DNA of 46,651 nt from Sporodiniella umbellata. Lineage: Eukaryota; Mucoromycota; Mucoromycetes; Mucorales; Rhizopodaceae. Positions 11,217-22,739 of this stretch are shown here, one piece after another. The notes under the pieces are model-generated. The model did not search any database. It was not told the origin of the DNA and saw only the letters and a list, made by a program, of their open reading frames with translations. Position numbers and translations under genes: made by a program. Numbering within the stretch: the stretch's first letter is position 1; every line of letters starts with the position of its first letter. Location of the stretch: NCBI GenBank assembly GCA_025677835.1, contig JAIXMR010000146.1, forward strand, positions 1-46,651, given 5' to 3'.

Positions 11217-11314
11217 TATATTTATTTGACGCATCGACTTTCAATCCAAAATAGAATTCCATTTTTTTTTAAAAAAAATAAAAACAAAATAAAAACAATA
11301 GAGAACAAAACAGA
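10979..11314. other. Intergenic spacer, GATA-PHD to exportin-T
   Basis: The genes are in tandem. The spacer holds a C-run, a T-run of more than 30 at about 11180-11212 and an A-rich leader before the exportin ATG. No gene or RNA is seen. Confidence 0.6.
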
Positions 11315-11381
11315 ATGGAGCAAATCGAACAGGCTGTCATGTATGCTTTGGGTCCTCAAGTAGATCCTAATTTAAAAGCAC

Positions 11382-11419
<38 letters not shown>

Positions 11420-14400
11420 GTTCTATGGAAATCATCTCACATTTTCTTCTTGAAGGCTAATGCGTATTGTGAATCGATCAAAAGTTCTCCCGATGGTTGG
11501 CAATTATGCTTGGAATTGTTTATGAAAGAACCTAAATCGTAATCATTGTCTCTTTTTTTTTTTTTTTTTTTTTGCATGGCTTTTTTTACTTTTTTTTTTT
11601 TTTAAAAAAAAAACGACTTACACGTGTCTCCATAGACTCCCTGAAGCTAGATTCTTTGCGCTTCAAGTACTAGAAAACACACTTCAAAACAAGTAAGGGA
11701 GGGTTAATACCAACGGTTGTATTTTAATTTTTTATGGGGGGAAATAGTTTTGACAGCTTAGACGGCAATGCTGTAGAGTATATTCGAAGCAATATGATGC
11801 AGTACCTTGGAAGGGAATTTGTAGAGAACGTGAACGCAAGCAACGAAGAATCATGTAAATAAAGTACATTGTTTAAACAGGATTTATTGACCCAAAAGAA
11901 AAAAGTCATTCGCAACAAAGCCGCTCAATCCATCACCCTTTTGTTTCTTCATGTATACCCAACTGTCTGGCCTGACTTTTTCAAGGACATGATTCAGCTT
12001 GCCAAGGCGCCGAGTGGAGGTAGCCATGAAAAGGCAGCGGATTTCTTTGTGCGTCTATGTATCAGCATTGATGAAGAGATTGCGCGGATGGATATCCCAC
12101 GTACACGTGAAGAGGTGGTGCGAAATACACATATCAAAGACACCATGCGTTTGGGCGATGTACAACGCCTGGCCTCTTTCTGGTTCGATCTCTTACAAGA
12201 GTTCAAGACGACGCATACCACGATCGCTCAGCTGGTGCTCAAGAACATTGGCTCTTATATCGCCTGGATGGATATCTCTCTGGTCGTCAATAATCAGGTC
12301 ATGAACGTACTCTATGAACTCTTGGGTGATCCTAACCTACGTTTCCCCGCTTGTGAATGTCTGGCGGATGTTATCAGCAAAGGCATGTTGCCGCTCGATA
12401 AACTCAACATGATTCAAATGTTAAATATTGTCGATATGCTTGGTAGACTGGATCTCGTAGGCCACACAACCCATTCCCCACCAAATCCTAAACTCACTCT
12501 TTTCTTACTAGTCTGAACCCGAGTTTGTCGAATGCGTCGCTCGACTTCTTAACGCTTTAGGTACCGAATTGTGTAAAATCTATACAGAAGTATCTCTTTC
12601 GGCTGAGGGAAAGGCCGCCGCTTGGTCCTTGATCGAACACATCACCCCTTATCTACTCAAGTTTCTATCAAACGAATACGATGATACTTCCTCGGCCGTA
12701 TTCCCCTTTGTCAATGACATGCTCTATATCGTAACTAAACATGTCTCTCATTGTCCTTATTCACACACACACACACACCTACCTTTATTCTAGTTTAAAA
12801 AACAAAAGAAACAGATGCAATCTTTCAGTCAAGGACAACATGAATTCATGGCTTCCTTATTAAACGTGGTCGTCTTGAAGTTGAGATACGATGACGAAAC
12901 CGAATGGGGAACGGATGAAGACGAGCCAGAGGAAGAGGCCTTGTTTTTTGAGATGAGAAAGGTAGGAAAACAGAATACGCAAGGTGCTCATCGTCCCTGT
13001 TTTTGTTGGTTTTTTAGAACCTCAGGATTTTTGCTGAACATATTGCCGCTATCAATGAAGAACTGTACGTAGGATTCATTCATTCGTTTGTGATGGACAC
13101 CATCAATAAATACAAGGCAGGTAACGAACTCGACTGGCGTGATGTTGAACTCTGCCTTTACGTACTCTATTGCTATGGTGAAGCCCTTTCAAAAGCATCG
13201 ATGGTATTCGTGGATGCAAACGACGCTTTGAGTCCTCTCGGTTCGCTTGTATCCCATATGCTCTCTTCAAGTAAGCTATACATCTATTTGTACAGCACTC
13301 ATATCTTTTCTCTCTAGATATCTCTGCCTACCCACATCCTTCAACCGCCATGCAATTCTTTGAAAACATTGCTCGTTACTACCCATTCTTTGATCATCGA
13401 CCCGATCAACTTCCACAGGCTCTCTCGGCTTTTGTCGATTCGCGTGGGCTTCACCACCCTTTGAAACAGATCCGCACCCGATGCTGGTATCTTTTCCAAC
13501 GTTTTGTCAAGAGTCTAAAGTCACGTATGGGTCCTTACGTAGAAAACGTCTTGTCTTCCATCAACGATCTCTTGCTGATCCAAGCCGAGCCAGTTGTAGA
13601 AACCAGCACCATGGACGGCATGCCTATGCCTGCCGCTTCGACGTTTGATAGCCAACTCTACCTGTTTGAGACCGTTGGCTTATTGATCTCGCTCGAAGGA
13701 ACCGAGATGGTAAAACAAACCGAATACCTCAAGATTGTGCTCGTGCCCCTCGTCGAAGGCATCCAAGCCTCTCTGTCCCAACCCTCAGAGGATGAACTCT
13801 TCATTCTTCAGTTACACCACTATATTATGGCCATTGGCAGCGTGGCCAAGGGATATCAGAACCCCACCAAGCCTTCTGACGTCGCCTCTTCCTGGAGCCT
13901 GGTCTTTGTCCAGGCCACGGAGATCATTCTCAGCGCGTTGGGCGCGTTCAGCCAGATGCTCTTGATCCGTGACGCGGTTCGTTATGCCTTTGCAAGACTG
14001 ATTACCTGCCTCGGCTCTCAAGTATTGCCCTATCTGCCTAACCTTATCACCGGCCTGTTGACAGAATGCGAGGTGACCGAGCTGGTCGATTTCTTACCCT
14101 TTATTGGCCTCGTAGCACACAAATACAAACCGATGGTGGAGCCTATCATGGATGAGCTTTTGGTACCCCTCGTGAAACGCGTCTTTGACTTTCTGAACAC
14201 AGCCCCTTCAGGTACAGACGAGGCCGTTCTCTTGCTCGAACTCCGCAAGGCCTACCTCAACTTTCTCACTAACCTCTTCAACGCTAATCTGGAAAGCGTG
14301 TTTGTCAGCGAACGTAACCTGGACAGTCTAAACACAATCCTTCAGAGCGTACTGCATTTTGCTAAGGACAATAGCGACCCTACCACACAAAAGATGTCTT

Positions 14401-14801
14401 TCGGTGTCTTTCTAAAGATGGTCAACGCCTGGGCTAACAGTAATCCCGGTTTCGATGCCTTTGTATATAACGAGTTGATACCTATCACCTTCACCGTCCC
14501 AACCAGCGCTGCTTTTAACCTATCCGATGGACAGTCCATCTTGGTCTTTGGGGAAATCACAAGCATTCAAAAGGCCATGTACTTGAAACAAGGTGGTAAA
14601 TTCATCGAGTACATGAAAACTGTCTATTTCCCTTCTATCCAATGTCCACCAGAAACCGCTGAGGCTTACATTCAAGCCGTTCAACAATGCGATAGTAAAC
14701 AGTTTAAAAAATACTTTCAGGTACTTATTCTTTCCTACCCAACAAATCATCATCAACTTAACCTCTTTCTTTAGTCATTCATCACAGAAGCTAAAAGCTA
14801 A
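11315..14801 (+). CDS. LOS1: Exportin-T (tRNA nuclear export receptor, XPOT/Los1)
   Basis: Exportin-T is the importin-beta-family receptor that carries mature tRNA out of the nucleus with Ran-GTP. About ten exons give roughly 980 aa, starting MEQIEQAVMYALGPQVDPN. Diagnostic segments are LPEARFFALQVLENTLQ (second HEAT repeat), KVIRNKAAQSITLLFLHVYP with PTVWPDFFKDM, and LKNIGSYIAWMDISLVVN. The long last main exon (13319-14720) continues HEAT-like helices, and a final short exon encodes SFITEAKS with the TAA at 14799-14801. Exon 4 to 5 needs an unusual GTGAAC or GTAGAG donor near 11830; the nearer GTAAAT would create an immediate stop. The intron after exon 1 consists mostly of an A-run. Other joins (12459/12513, 12752/12795, 12960/13019, 13271/13319) are GT-AG and in phase. 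Confidence 0.93.
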
Positions 14802-14866
14802 ACAGCACACAACAATATACAATAAAATAAAATAAAAAAAAATATATATATAAAAAAAAAAAAAAA

Positions 14867-14908
<42 letters not shown>

Positions 14909-15523
14909 AAACAACATCAACCTATAGATTCTCAAACATCGTGCACTCAATAAAATAAACCAAATCGTTTGCCATCCGTCGGCGTCCAAAATAACCAGAC
15001 AGTTCATTTTTGACAGCTTTGTGTAATCCATCCTTGTACAATCCAAAGCTTTCTTCTTTGAAAAAGTCACTGACGAGGAGAACTCATTTCCATTCGCTTT
15101 GCTTTTATAATAAGTAAACATGAGTATCGGAACTTTTTAAAAAAAAAAAAATCCGCAAGTGCTTTCTTGAGTAACCTTTTCTTTTTAGCTTAGTCTTTTT
15201 TTTTTTTTTTTTTTTTTTTGGGTAGCGTCTTTGCTTTGTAAATCAACCAAGACGTGAAAGTAATAACATTCCAAACTTTTTATTCTTTTTGACATGGAAA
15301 AAAAAAAAGTTGAAGTCGTACCACGCATTTCTCTAACAAGTTTTAAAATCAAACAAGAGGCTAGCGAACCTAATTGCATCCACCTCTACAAACCACCTGG
15401 CTTAATTCAAAAATGACCAACTCAGCCAATTAAAACACCGTTAAATAGCAGACTTAAAACCGTGTAATTTAGTAAATTAAGCTTCTTTACTTCTTTTTTT
15501 TTTAACTAAAAAAAAAAATAGAC
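14802..15523. other. Intergenic region between exportin-T and myosin V
   Basis: Contains an (AAT)n trinucleotide repeat at about 14868-14904, several long A and T runs, and the leader of the myosin gene. Open frames on the minus strand (14798-15121, 15185-15379) are low-complexity and have no recognisable content. Confidence 0.6.
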
Positions 15524-18500
15524 ATGAGCACATCGAATCCAGACTTAGTTCAAGTCTATACCAAAGGCGTGAAGGCTTGGTTCCCTGACGATACTTTGGG
15601 TTGGGTGTCAGCCACAGTAGAATCAAAAGAAGAAGAAACAGATACAATCAAGATTATATTTCAAGATGACCTTGACTCAGAAAAGGTAATTCTTTTTTTT
15701 TTTTTTTTTTTTTGTCTTGGATTGCCAAAAAAAAAAAAAAAAAGAGAGAGAGATCGCCTTCATTCTCAGAACCTGAACTAAACGTGTATTTTAGCAACAT
15801 ATCTTTGAAACCAAAAAGGCCGAGCTTGATCATGTTTCCTTACCTCCACTTCGAAATCCTCCAAAGATGGAAAACACCGACGATTTGACCAATCTGAGCT
15901 ACTTGAACGAACCTTCAGGTAAATACAGATAAACAGGCCAGCTGCTGATAGTAGCTTTAGTTTTACACACGATCAAGACACGATACGACCAACACCATAT
16001 TTATACTTATTCTGGCATTGTACTGATTGCCGCTAATCCTTTCGCAAGAGTCTCCCTCTACGAACCGGAAATGATCCAAAAATACTCGGGTAGCCGAAGA
16101 GAAGATCTTGACCCTCACTTGTTTGCCATTGCCGAGGATTCTTTTCGTTGCATGATCCGCGACGGTAAAAACCAAACAATTATTGTATCAGGAGAAAGGT
16201 AAGGGTTAAAATAATAATAACAAAAAAAAAAAAAAAAAAAAAGGAGCCTGAAAACAACCTACTCCATTTTTCGGTCGACCCTTTCCCCTTACATTCTACT
16301 CCTTCCCTATAGTGGTGCTGGTAAAACAGTGAGCGCCAAGTTTATTATGAGATACTTTGCAACGGCTGATGATAGCTCCACCAGTGCATCCGAATCCATG
16401 ACAGAAGTAGAAGAACAAATCTTGGGTAAGGAGTGGGGGAGGAGGCTTTTTGCTTTTGTTTTTTTTTATATATATTCCAAGTTCATACAATTAATCCACA
16501 CTTTTTAAAATAGCCACCAATCCAATCATGGAGGCTTTCGGTAACGCAAAGACAACACGAAATGACAACTCGTCTCGATTTGGTAAATATATTGAAATTC
16601 AATTTGACAAACAACGTACCATTGTGGGTGCCAGAATCAAAACCTACTTGTTGGAAAGATCCCGTTTGATCTTTCAACCTGAAACTGAAAGAAATTATCA
16701 CATCTTTTATCAAGTAAGTTGACTTTCTCTTTTCTTCCCTTTCCTCCTCCCCCCCCCCCTTGTCTTTACAGGTTCTCTCTCTCTGTCTCTCTCTCTCTCT
16801 TTATCTCCCCCCCTTGACCATAACAAAAACTTCCTAGTTGTGTTCAGGAGCCAATGAGATTGAAAAGAAGGAGTTGGCCCTGAAGGCATGGTCTGATTTT
16901 CACTATTTAAACCAAAGTGGTACAGGCGTTATCCCTTCTGTAGATGATGCAAAGGAATTTAAGGATACGCGAGAGGCTTTGACGACGATTGGTGTTTCCC
17001 AGAACATCCAGTCTGATATCTTTCGATTGCTGGCTGCCTTGCTTCACTTGGGTGACATTGAGATTGGAGGTCGTACGGATGCCAGTGTGGCGGATGACGA
17101 GCCTTCGTTGCTCAAGGCTACCCAGCTGCTTGGATTGGATACGATGGGGTTCAGAAAATGGATTCTTCGTCGACAGATCGTCACTCGTTCCGAAAAGATT
17201 GTCAGCAACCTGTCTGTCACTCAGTCTCAGGTCGTTCGAGATTCAGTCGCCAAGTTCATCTACGCCAATCTGTTTGACTGGCTGGTGGCTCTGATCAATA
17301 AGAGCTTGTCTTGCCAGAACGAAGCCTTGATCGATAACTTTATTGGTGTTCTGGATATCTACGGTTTTGAGCATTTCAAAAAGAACTCGTTTGAACAGTT
17401 CTGTATCAATTATGCCAACGAAAAACTCCAACAGCAATTCAACCAACACGTCTTCAAGCTTGAACAAGAAGAGTATGTGAAAGAGCAGATCGATTGGAAG
17501 TTTATCTCTTTCAGTGACAATCAAAAGTGTATTGAACTGATCGAGGCCAAGATGGGTATTCTTTCTCTTTTGGATGAAGAGTCTCGTTTGCCCTCAGGCA
17601 CAGATCAAGGTTTCTGTAACAAACTTTACCAGACATTCAAGACAGATTATCAAGACTGTTTCAAAAAGCCTCGATTCTCCAACAACGCTTTCACCGTGGC
17701 ACATTACGCTCATGATGTACAGTACGAAGCAGATGGCTTCTTGGATAAGAACAAGGACACGGTGCCTGACGAACTATTGAACTTGCTTCAAAACTCTCAA
17801 TTCAACTTTCTTTCAGACATGATTCAACCTGCATCCGCACCCTCCACGCCTACCGTAAGTCCTGCCTCTTTTTTTTTTTGAGACATGCTCTTGTACTGAG
17901 CCATTCTATAGACAGAACAAGCACCTGCCAGAAGATCGCTTAATGCAGCCAAAAAACCCACGCTGGGTTCTATGTTTAAGGTAAGATGAACTCTTTCGGT
18001 TCTTGTGGTTAACCTGTGCCCCCCAAAAAAAAGCTGTCCTTGATCAACTTGATGGATACCATTGGAGAAACCAACGTACACTACATCCGTTGTATTAAAC
18101 CCAACGAGGCCAAGGTTGCTTGGGAGTTTGATGGACCGATGGTGTTGTCTCAATTAAGAGCGTGTGGTGTACTGGAGACAATTCGTATCAGTTGTGAAGG
18201 CTATCCTACACGATGGACATTTGAAGATTTTGCAGACCGCTACTATTCACTCGTGCCCTTCTCTGTATGGGATCCTAAACAACGTCCAGAGGTTAAGACT
18301 GTCTGTAAGGCCGTTTTGGATCAACATGTGAACGATCCAAACAAGTACCAGGTGGGTTTGACCAAGATCTTTTTCCGTGCGGGACAATTGGCCTATATGG
18401 AAAAATTACGTACGGACCAGCTGAATGCCTCTGCCACGGTCTTGCAAAAGAACATGCGGGGCTACCTGGCCCGATTACGCTATTTACGTGTCAAGGGACT

Positions 18501-19344
18501 GGTGCTTGCTTTGCAGAGCATTGCACGTCGCCAGTGCGCCAAGCGAAAGATGGAATGGATCCGTCAAGAACACGCTGCTACAGTGATCCAGACCTGCTGG
18601 CGAAGATACATTGCCCGCAAACGCTACTTACAGACAAGGGCCTTTGTCATCCGCTTACAGAGCGTGGGCCGTGTTTGGCTTGCCCAGAAACGTCATGCCG
18701 TGCTCAAGCGAGAACATGCAGCTACAACGATTCAGAAAGTGGCGCGTGGCTATCGGGCACGTAAACAGTATCGGGCCACACGCGACTATGTGATCCAGGT
18801 TCAGACCTGCATCCGACGCCGTCAGGCACGTAAGCAGCTTATTGTCTTACGCGCCGAAGCCAAGTCGGTGAGCCATCTGAAAGAAGCATCTTTTAAACTA
18901 GAGACGCGTGTAGGCTACCTGCTGAACTCCTTGACGGAACTCAAAGAAGAAAAGTCTCGACTGAAACAAATCACAACCGATCTCGGCGGCCGGGTTCAGG
19001 AATGGACGCAATCGGTAGACAAGATGGATCAACGCGTACGAAACTTAGAAAAAGAATTCAGTCACACCCAAACCGCCCTCGAAGAAAACTCGACTTATTC
19101 TGCTCTCGCTGCGAAACGAGACGCTCTTCAAAACGATTACATCAGCTTCTTAAACAAGATCCGGGCCAAGGACAAGGAGCTTTTGAAGTTGAAAGAAGAA
19201 TTAGACCATCAAAAAGACGATGTAGCCAAACTAAGAGTAGCTTCCAAAGGTGGCAAAAAGTCGAGTGAATCAGATATTAACGATTTGAAAAATCAAATAT
19301 CAGCTCTCAAGGCTTCTTCAGAACATAAACTTTTTGTACAATAA
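15524..19344 (+). CDS. Class V-type myosin heavy chain lacking the DIL cargo-binding tail
   Basis: Eight exons (15524-15685, 15795-15918, 15961-16198, 16313-16425, 16514-16713, 16838-17854, 17912-17980, 18034-19344) give 1077 aa with all phases consistent. The SH3-like N-terminus has [19 protein letters not shown]. The motor contains the P-loop GESGAGKT, split by an intron, switch [14 protein letters not shown], the switch II segment [20 protein letters not shown], and the actin-binding part [20 protein letters not shown]. Six IQ motifs follow (from [16 protein letters not shown] to [16 protein letters not shown]), as in myosin V. A coiled coil of about 160 residues then ends at HKLFVQ-stop. 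The globular DIL domain expected from fungal myosin V (usually about 1,500 aa or more) is absent. The TAA lies inside an AATAAA. The last acceptor is an unusual A-run (CCCCCCAAAAAAAAG). Confidence 0.92.
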
Positions 19345-19345
19345 A
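19340..19345 (+). terminator. AATAAA poly(A)-signal-like hexamer overlapping the myosin stop codon
   Basis: The stop codon TAA (19342-19344) is part of AATAAA. This supports the mRNA ending close to here rather than continuing into a tail domain. Confidence 0.4.
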
Positions 19346-19587
19346 GTGATTCCCCCCCCCTCCTCTCCCTTATTTTTTTTTATTTTTATGACCAAAACAA
19401 AAACAGTCACTCCTGCAGTTCACAAAAGCAGTGTTCAAAAGTTTTCAGAAATCGTCTGCCAACATAAAAGGAAGATTGGCAAAGTACTAAAAATAAACAA
19501 AAAAAACTGTTTTTCTTTTTTTCAAAGAATTTTATTTTGATTACAGTTCTCTTATGATTTTGTTCTTGGTGATGCGTAGGGCGATGC

Positions 19588-19854
19588 TTATATCTGAGTT
19601 TTGCTATAGGATTCTGAGGTTTTGTTTTGATCGAGAGCGTAAGATTTTCTCTTTCGAGATTTTCGGATATAGCCAGAGATAACAGACCTCAAGTCAAGTT
19701 TCTGTGGTGTACTAGCGTACGTTCCATCACGGTAGGCTGCTTTGTAATAATCCTTGTCTTTGAAATCAAAATCAGAGCTGGTCTCTCTTCTTTTGGTGTA
19801 TCGATTGACTTGACGCAAGTCGTATTGTGAGCGTAACTTGTCAAAAAATCCCAT
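19588..19854 (-). CDS. Hypothetical 88-aa basic protein
   Basis: This is an uninterrupted frame starting [20 protein letters not shown] and ending SYSKTQI. It is highly charged, with a Tyr/Asp-rich centre ([20 protein letters not shown]) and a basic C-terminal patch IRKSRKRKS. Codon use and composition look coding. The leader upstream of the ATG is a CT- and T-rich tract like those of neighbouring genes. I recognise no family. It converges on the myosin V gene, with 243 bp between the two stops. The N-terminal Met-Gly does not fit a good myristoylation site. Confidence 0.55.
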   Translation of the reverse strand: MGFFDKLRSQYDLRQVNRYTKRRETSSDFDFKDKDYYKAAYRDGTYASTPQKLDLRSVISGYIRKSRKRKSYALDQNKTSESYSKTQI

Positions 19855-20795
19855 GAAAGATATTCAAGAAGAAAAAAAAAAAGAGAGAGAAAAGAAATAA
19901 TAAAAAGAAATATTTTTTGATTATGCATTTATACAAAATAAGAAACAAGGGCTAAAGGGGAAGGGACAAAATTCTGTTTTTGTGCCTGTATATGTGCGTG
20001 TATCTACTTTTTTTTTTTACTTTCATTTAGGGAATATCTCTTATTGTCACAACCAAGATATTTCCAAAAGGCTTTTTTCGAAATAAACGAATTAAATATC
20101 TTTTTTTGCTCTTTACATTTCTAGTTTTCAATTTGACATAAAACAATTAAGGTTGCTTCGTTTGTTTGGGCGGATCTCCCTATTTGAAATAAGTCGTCAT
20201 CCATACATACACACAACCATCCTCTTTTCTCTTTACAAAAGGGGGATTAGGCAAGTGGTTGTAACAAACAGCTTAACCCCAGGAATAGGCAGAATAGAGT
20301 TTAGCCTATCAAGACTATTTTTATCACTCCTATTTTACATGTCTCTACCCACTAAAAGAAAGATAAATAGATCCACCCCTTTTTTTGGTCTAAGCCAGGC
20401 ATCTTGTTGAAAAAGTCAATCTAAACCTATCTACTAAAAATATGTGAAATAGAAATAAAATAAAAAAATTAGATGGAACAAAAATGGTATTTAGACTTTC
20501 TCACATAAATGCACCTTCATTTTTCAATTAAAAAAAGTGGCTTCCTTCCAAAAAGAGGCGGCACACATTCTTGGCTTGTAAAAGGGCGCGTGTTACCGAC
20601 GGAGTTCTTTATACGCCATTTTGGTTGGATTGGCTGACGTGGTACAGCATGACAACATAGTGAAACACGTGACATGCGGACCTGAGAGTAGAGAATATGC
20701 CCCAAAATGAGTGGATTCATTTTGGCTCTGGCTTTCTTTTTTTTTTTTTTTTTTTTGAAATGGATGCCTTTTTCTTTTACGACAGTTGAAACCCT
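19855..20795. promoter_or_regulatory. Divergent intergenic region upstream of ATG15
   Basis: About 0.94 kb separates the 88-aa gene (-) from ATG15 (+). No gene is seen. The ATG15-proximal third is less A/T-rich and holds an inverted CCAAT (ATTGGCTGACG, about 20629) and a CACGTGAC box, followed by a T-run at about 20738-20756. Confidence 0.6.
20666..20673. promoter_or_regulatory. E-box CACGTGAC, candidate bHLH site in the ATG15 promoter
   Basis: The site lies 123 bp upstream of the ATG15 ATG. On the reverse strand it reads GTCACGTG, the Cbf1 consensus, and it matches eight of ten positions of the animal CLEAR element. Regulation is inferred. Confidence 0.4.
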
Positions 20796-22298
20796 ATGAT
20801 TTTCGTTTCTGTTCTTTTTCTTGGTTATTTCTCCTTGGTTATTGTAGCCCAAAGTTTTCAACATGCTTTTTCTCATAGCGCTAGTCATGAGCATGCACTA
20901 CGATTAAAGCACGTCTACCACCATGCTTCTGCCCAAGGACCCATACCTAAGCTTTTCAGAAGACATGACGTGCCCTCTTATAGCGTCCTGAGTCAACCCC
21001 ACCTGTTACGGTCTACACTAGGTGTGATCGATCGGCCCACACAAGACGATATCCACACCTTCTTGAGTTCAGATCATCGTTGGCCGCACCGTATGCGTTC
21101 CATGTACCTTGAATCGGCCGTTGCCTTATTGCCCAGGATAGATCATCGAGAGTCAGTGATTGCCTTGGCTCAGATGACGAACAATGCCTATCTTGATATC
21201 AACCTGAATGAAACAGAATGGTATGATCTTGGCTCTGAGTGGCAAGTGGTAAAACTCTCGAAGCACCCAAAATAAGTAGTCACTAAACAAAACCACAGAA
21301 TAAGTCTTTTGGCTGGGAATCTGACGGTATTCGAGGGCATATCTTCACCAGCCAAGACAACTCTTTGGTGGTGGTCAGTATCAAAGGAACAAGCGCTGGG
21401 TTATGGACAGGCGGTCCTACAGGAGAAAAAGACAAGCTGAACGTAAGTAGAGGGACTTTTAAAAACATGGCTTTTATCTATCCGCATAGGACAATGCTTT
21501 ATTTTCTTGCTGCTGTGCCAGAATCAGTCGAGCTTGGTCTCCTGTCTGTGATTGTTATCGAAATAACGAATACGTGTGCGAAAATTCTTGTTTAGAACAA
21601 AAGATTTCTGAATCTGAATTATATTATGATAACGCGATGGTAAGACCTGTTTTGACCAAGCTTTACCTACCTTTTTTTTTTTTTCTGCTTCTTAGGCCTT
21701 GTATAAAGACGTATTGAGTACGTATCCCAATAGCACCGTCTGGTTGACAGGACATTCTCTTGGCGGGGCATTGGCAAGTCTGGTAGGACAGACATACGGT
21801 GTACCCACTGTCACGTTTGAAATACCTGGAGACCGTCTTGCTTCTTCTCGACTTCATCTGCCTTCCAATCCAGGAGCCAAAAACCCAATTTGGCATTTTG
21901 GACATACTGCGGACCCTATTTTTGTGGGGGTGTGTACGGTAAAGTATTCATTCTGTGGAATAGATAGATTAAATCTTTGGTTGGGTAGGGCCCTGCTAGT
22001 AGTTGCTGGTATGGCGGTTACGCTATGGAGTCTCGGTGTCATACTGGAAAGGTAAGACTTGTCAAAGTAAGGGTTGTAAGCAAACTTTGCCTCTATCTAG
22101 ATATGTGTTTGGGACACTGTGGAAAAGAGTGGATGGAGAGTAGATATTAGATCACATCGAGTGAGAGACGTCATCGAAGGCATCTTACTAAAACCAGATG
22201 AATTCCCCATGCCAGAGTGCGTAGAGGAAACAGAGTGTGAAGACTGCGGCTTATGGTCTTATTACGACAAAAGAGATCCTCTGAACGAAACCGCATAG
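20796..22298 (+). CDS. ATG15: Autophagic/vacuolar lipase ATG15 (Cvt17)
   Basis: ATG15 is a type II membrane lipase that breaks down autophagic and multivesicular-body vesicles inside the vacuole. About six exons give roughly 416 aa. Residues 2-22 form the single N-terminal membrane anchor (MIFVSVLFLGYFSLVIVAQS). Typical segments follow: SVIALAQMTNNAYLD, FGWESDGIRGHIF, and VVVSIKGTSAGLWTGGPTGE. The nucleophile motif GHSLGGALASLVG is in the exon near 21750, followed by TFEIPGDRLASSRLHLP. The Asp lies in HFGHTADPIFVGVC and the His in SHRVRDVIEG. Cysteine-rich parts (FSCCCARISRAW; SSCWYGGYAMESRCHTGK) match the fungal family. Introns end at 21298, 21489, 21695, 21988 and 22100, and all are GT-AG in phase. 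The TAG is at 22296-22298. Confidence 0.93.
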
Positions 22299-22338
22299 CA
22301 AAGCATCTTTTGCGCATTATTCCATACTCTATTGATTC

Positions 22339-22390
<52 letters not shown>

Positions 22391-22739
22391 TTCTTTTTCT
22401 CAAAAAATACTTTCTGGCTCACATAGACTCAATGTGTTGTCTTTTTTGACATACCTCCTTTATATATAAATACATATATCCTATGACCCTTTTTACGTAA
22501 TTTTTAAAGTAGCTTTGAGAATCCCTCTGTGCACACTTTCTCAGATACACCAAAATAAAGGACGTACAGTGCCAATACAATAAAAGTTTAGTTGAATCAG
22601 TCATTTTCACTTTTTACAGAAAATGACACCTACTGAGTTTAAATGATCTTTTTTTTTATATTTCTTTTTTTTTTTTTTTTTTTTTTCGTTTTTTATTCTT
22701 AAAAAACCTGCGAAAAGCAAAAATACACAGGAAAATCAA
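22299..22739. other. Intergenic region, ATG15 to TBC protein
   Basis: A tandem spacer with the CA microsatellite, AATAAA-type sequences and a T-run of about 23 just before the TBC gene's A-rich leader. No gene is seen. Confidence 0.6.
22341..22387. repeat. (CA)n microsatellite, about 23 units
   Basis: An uninterrupted CA dinucleotide run begins 43 bp after the ATG15 stop, in its 3' region. Confidence 0.97.
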
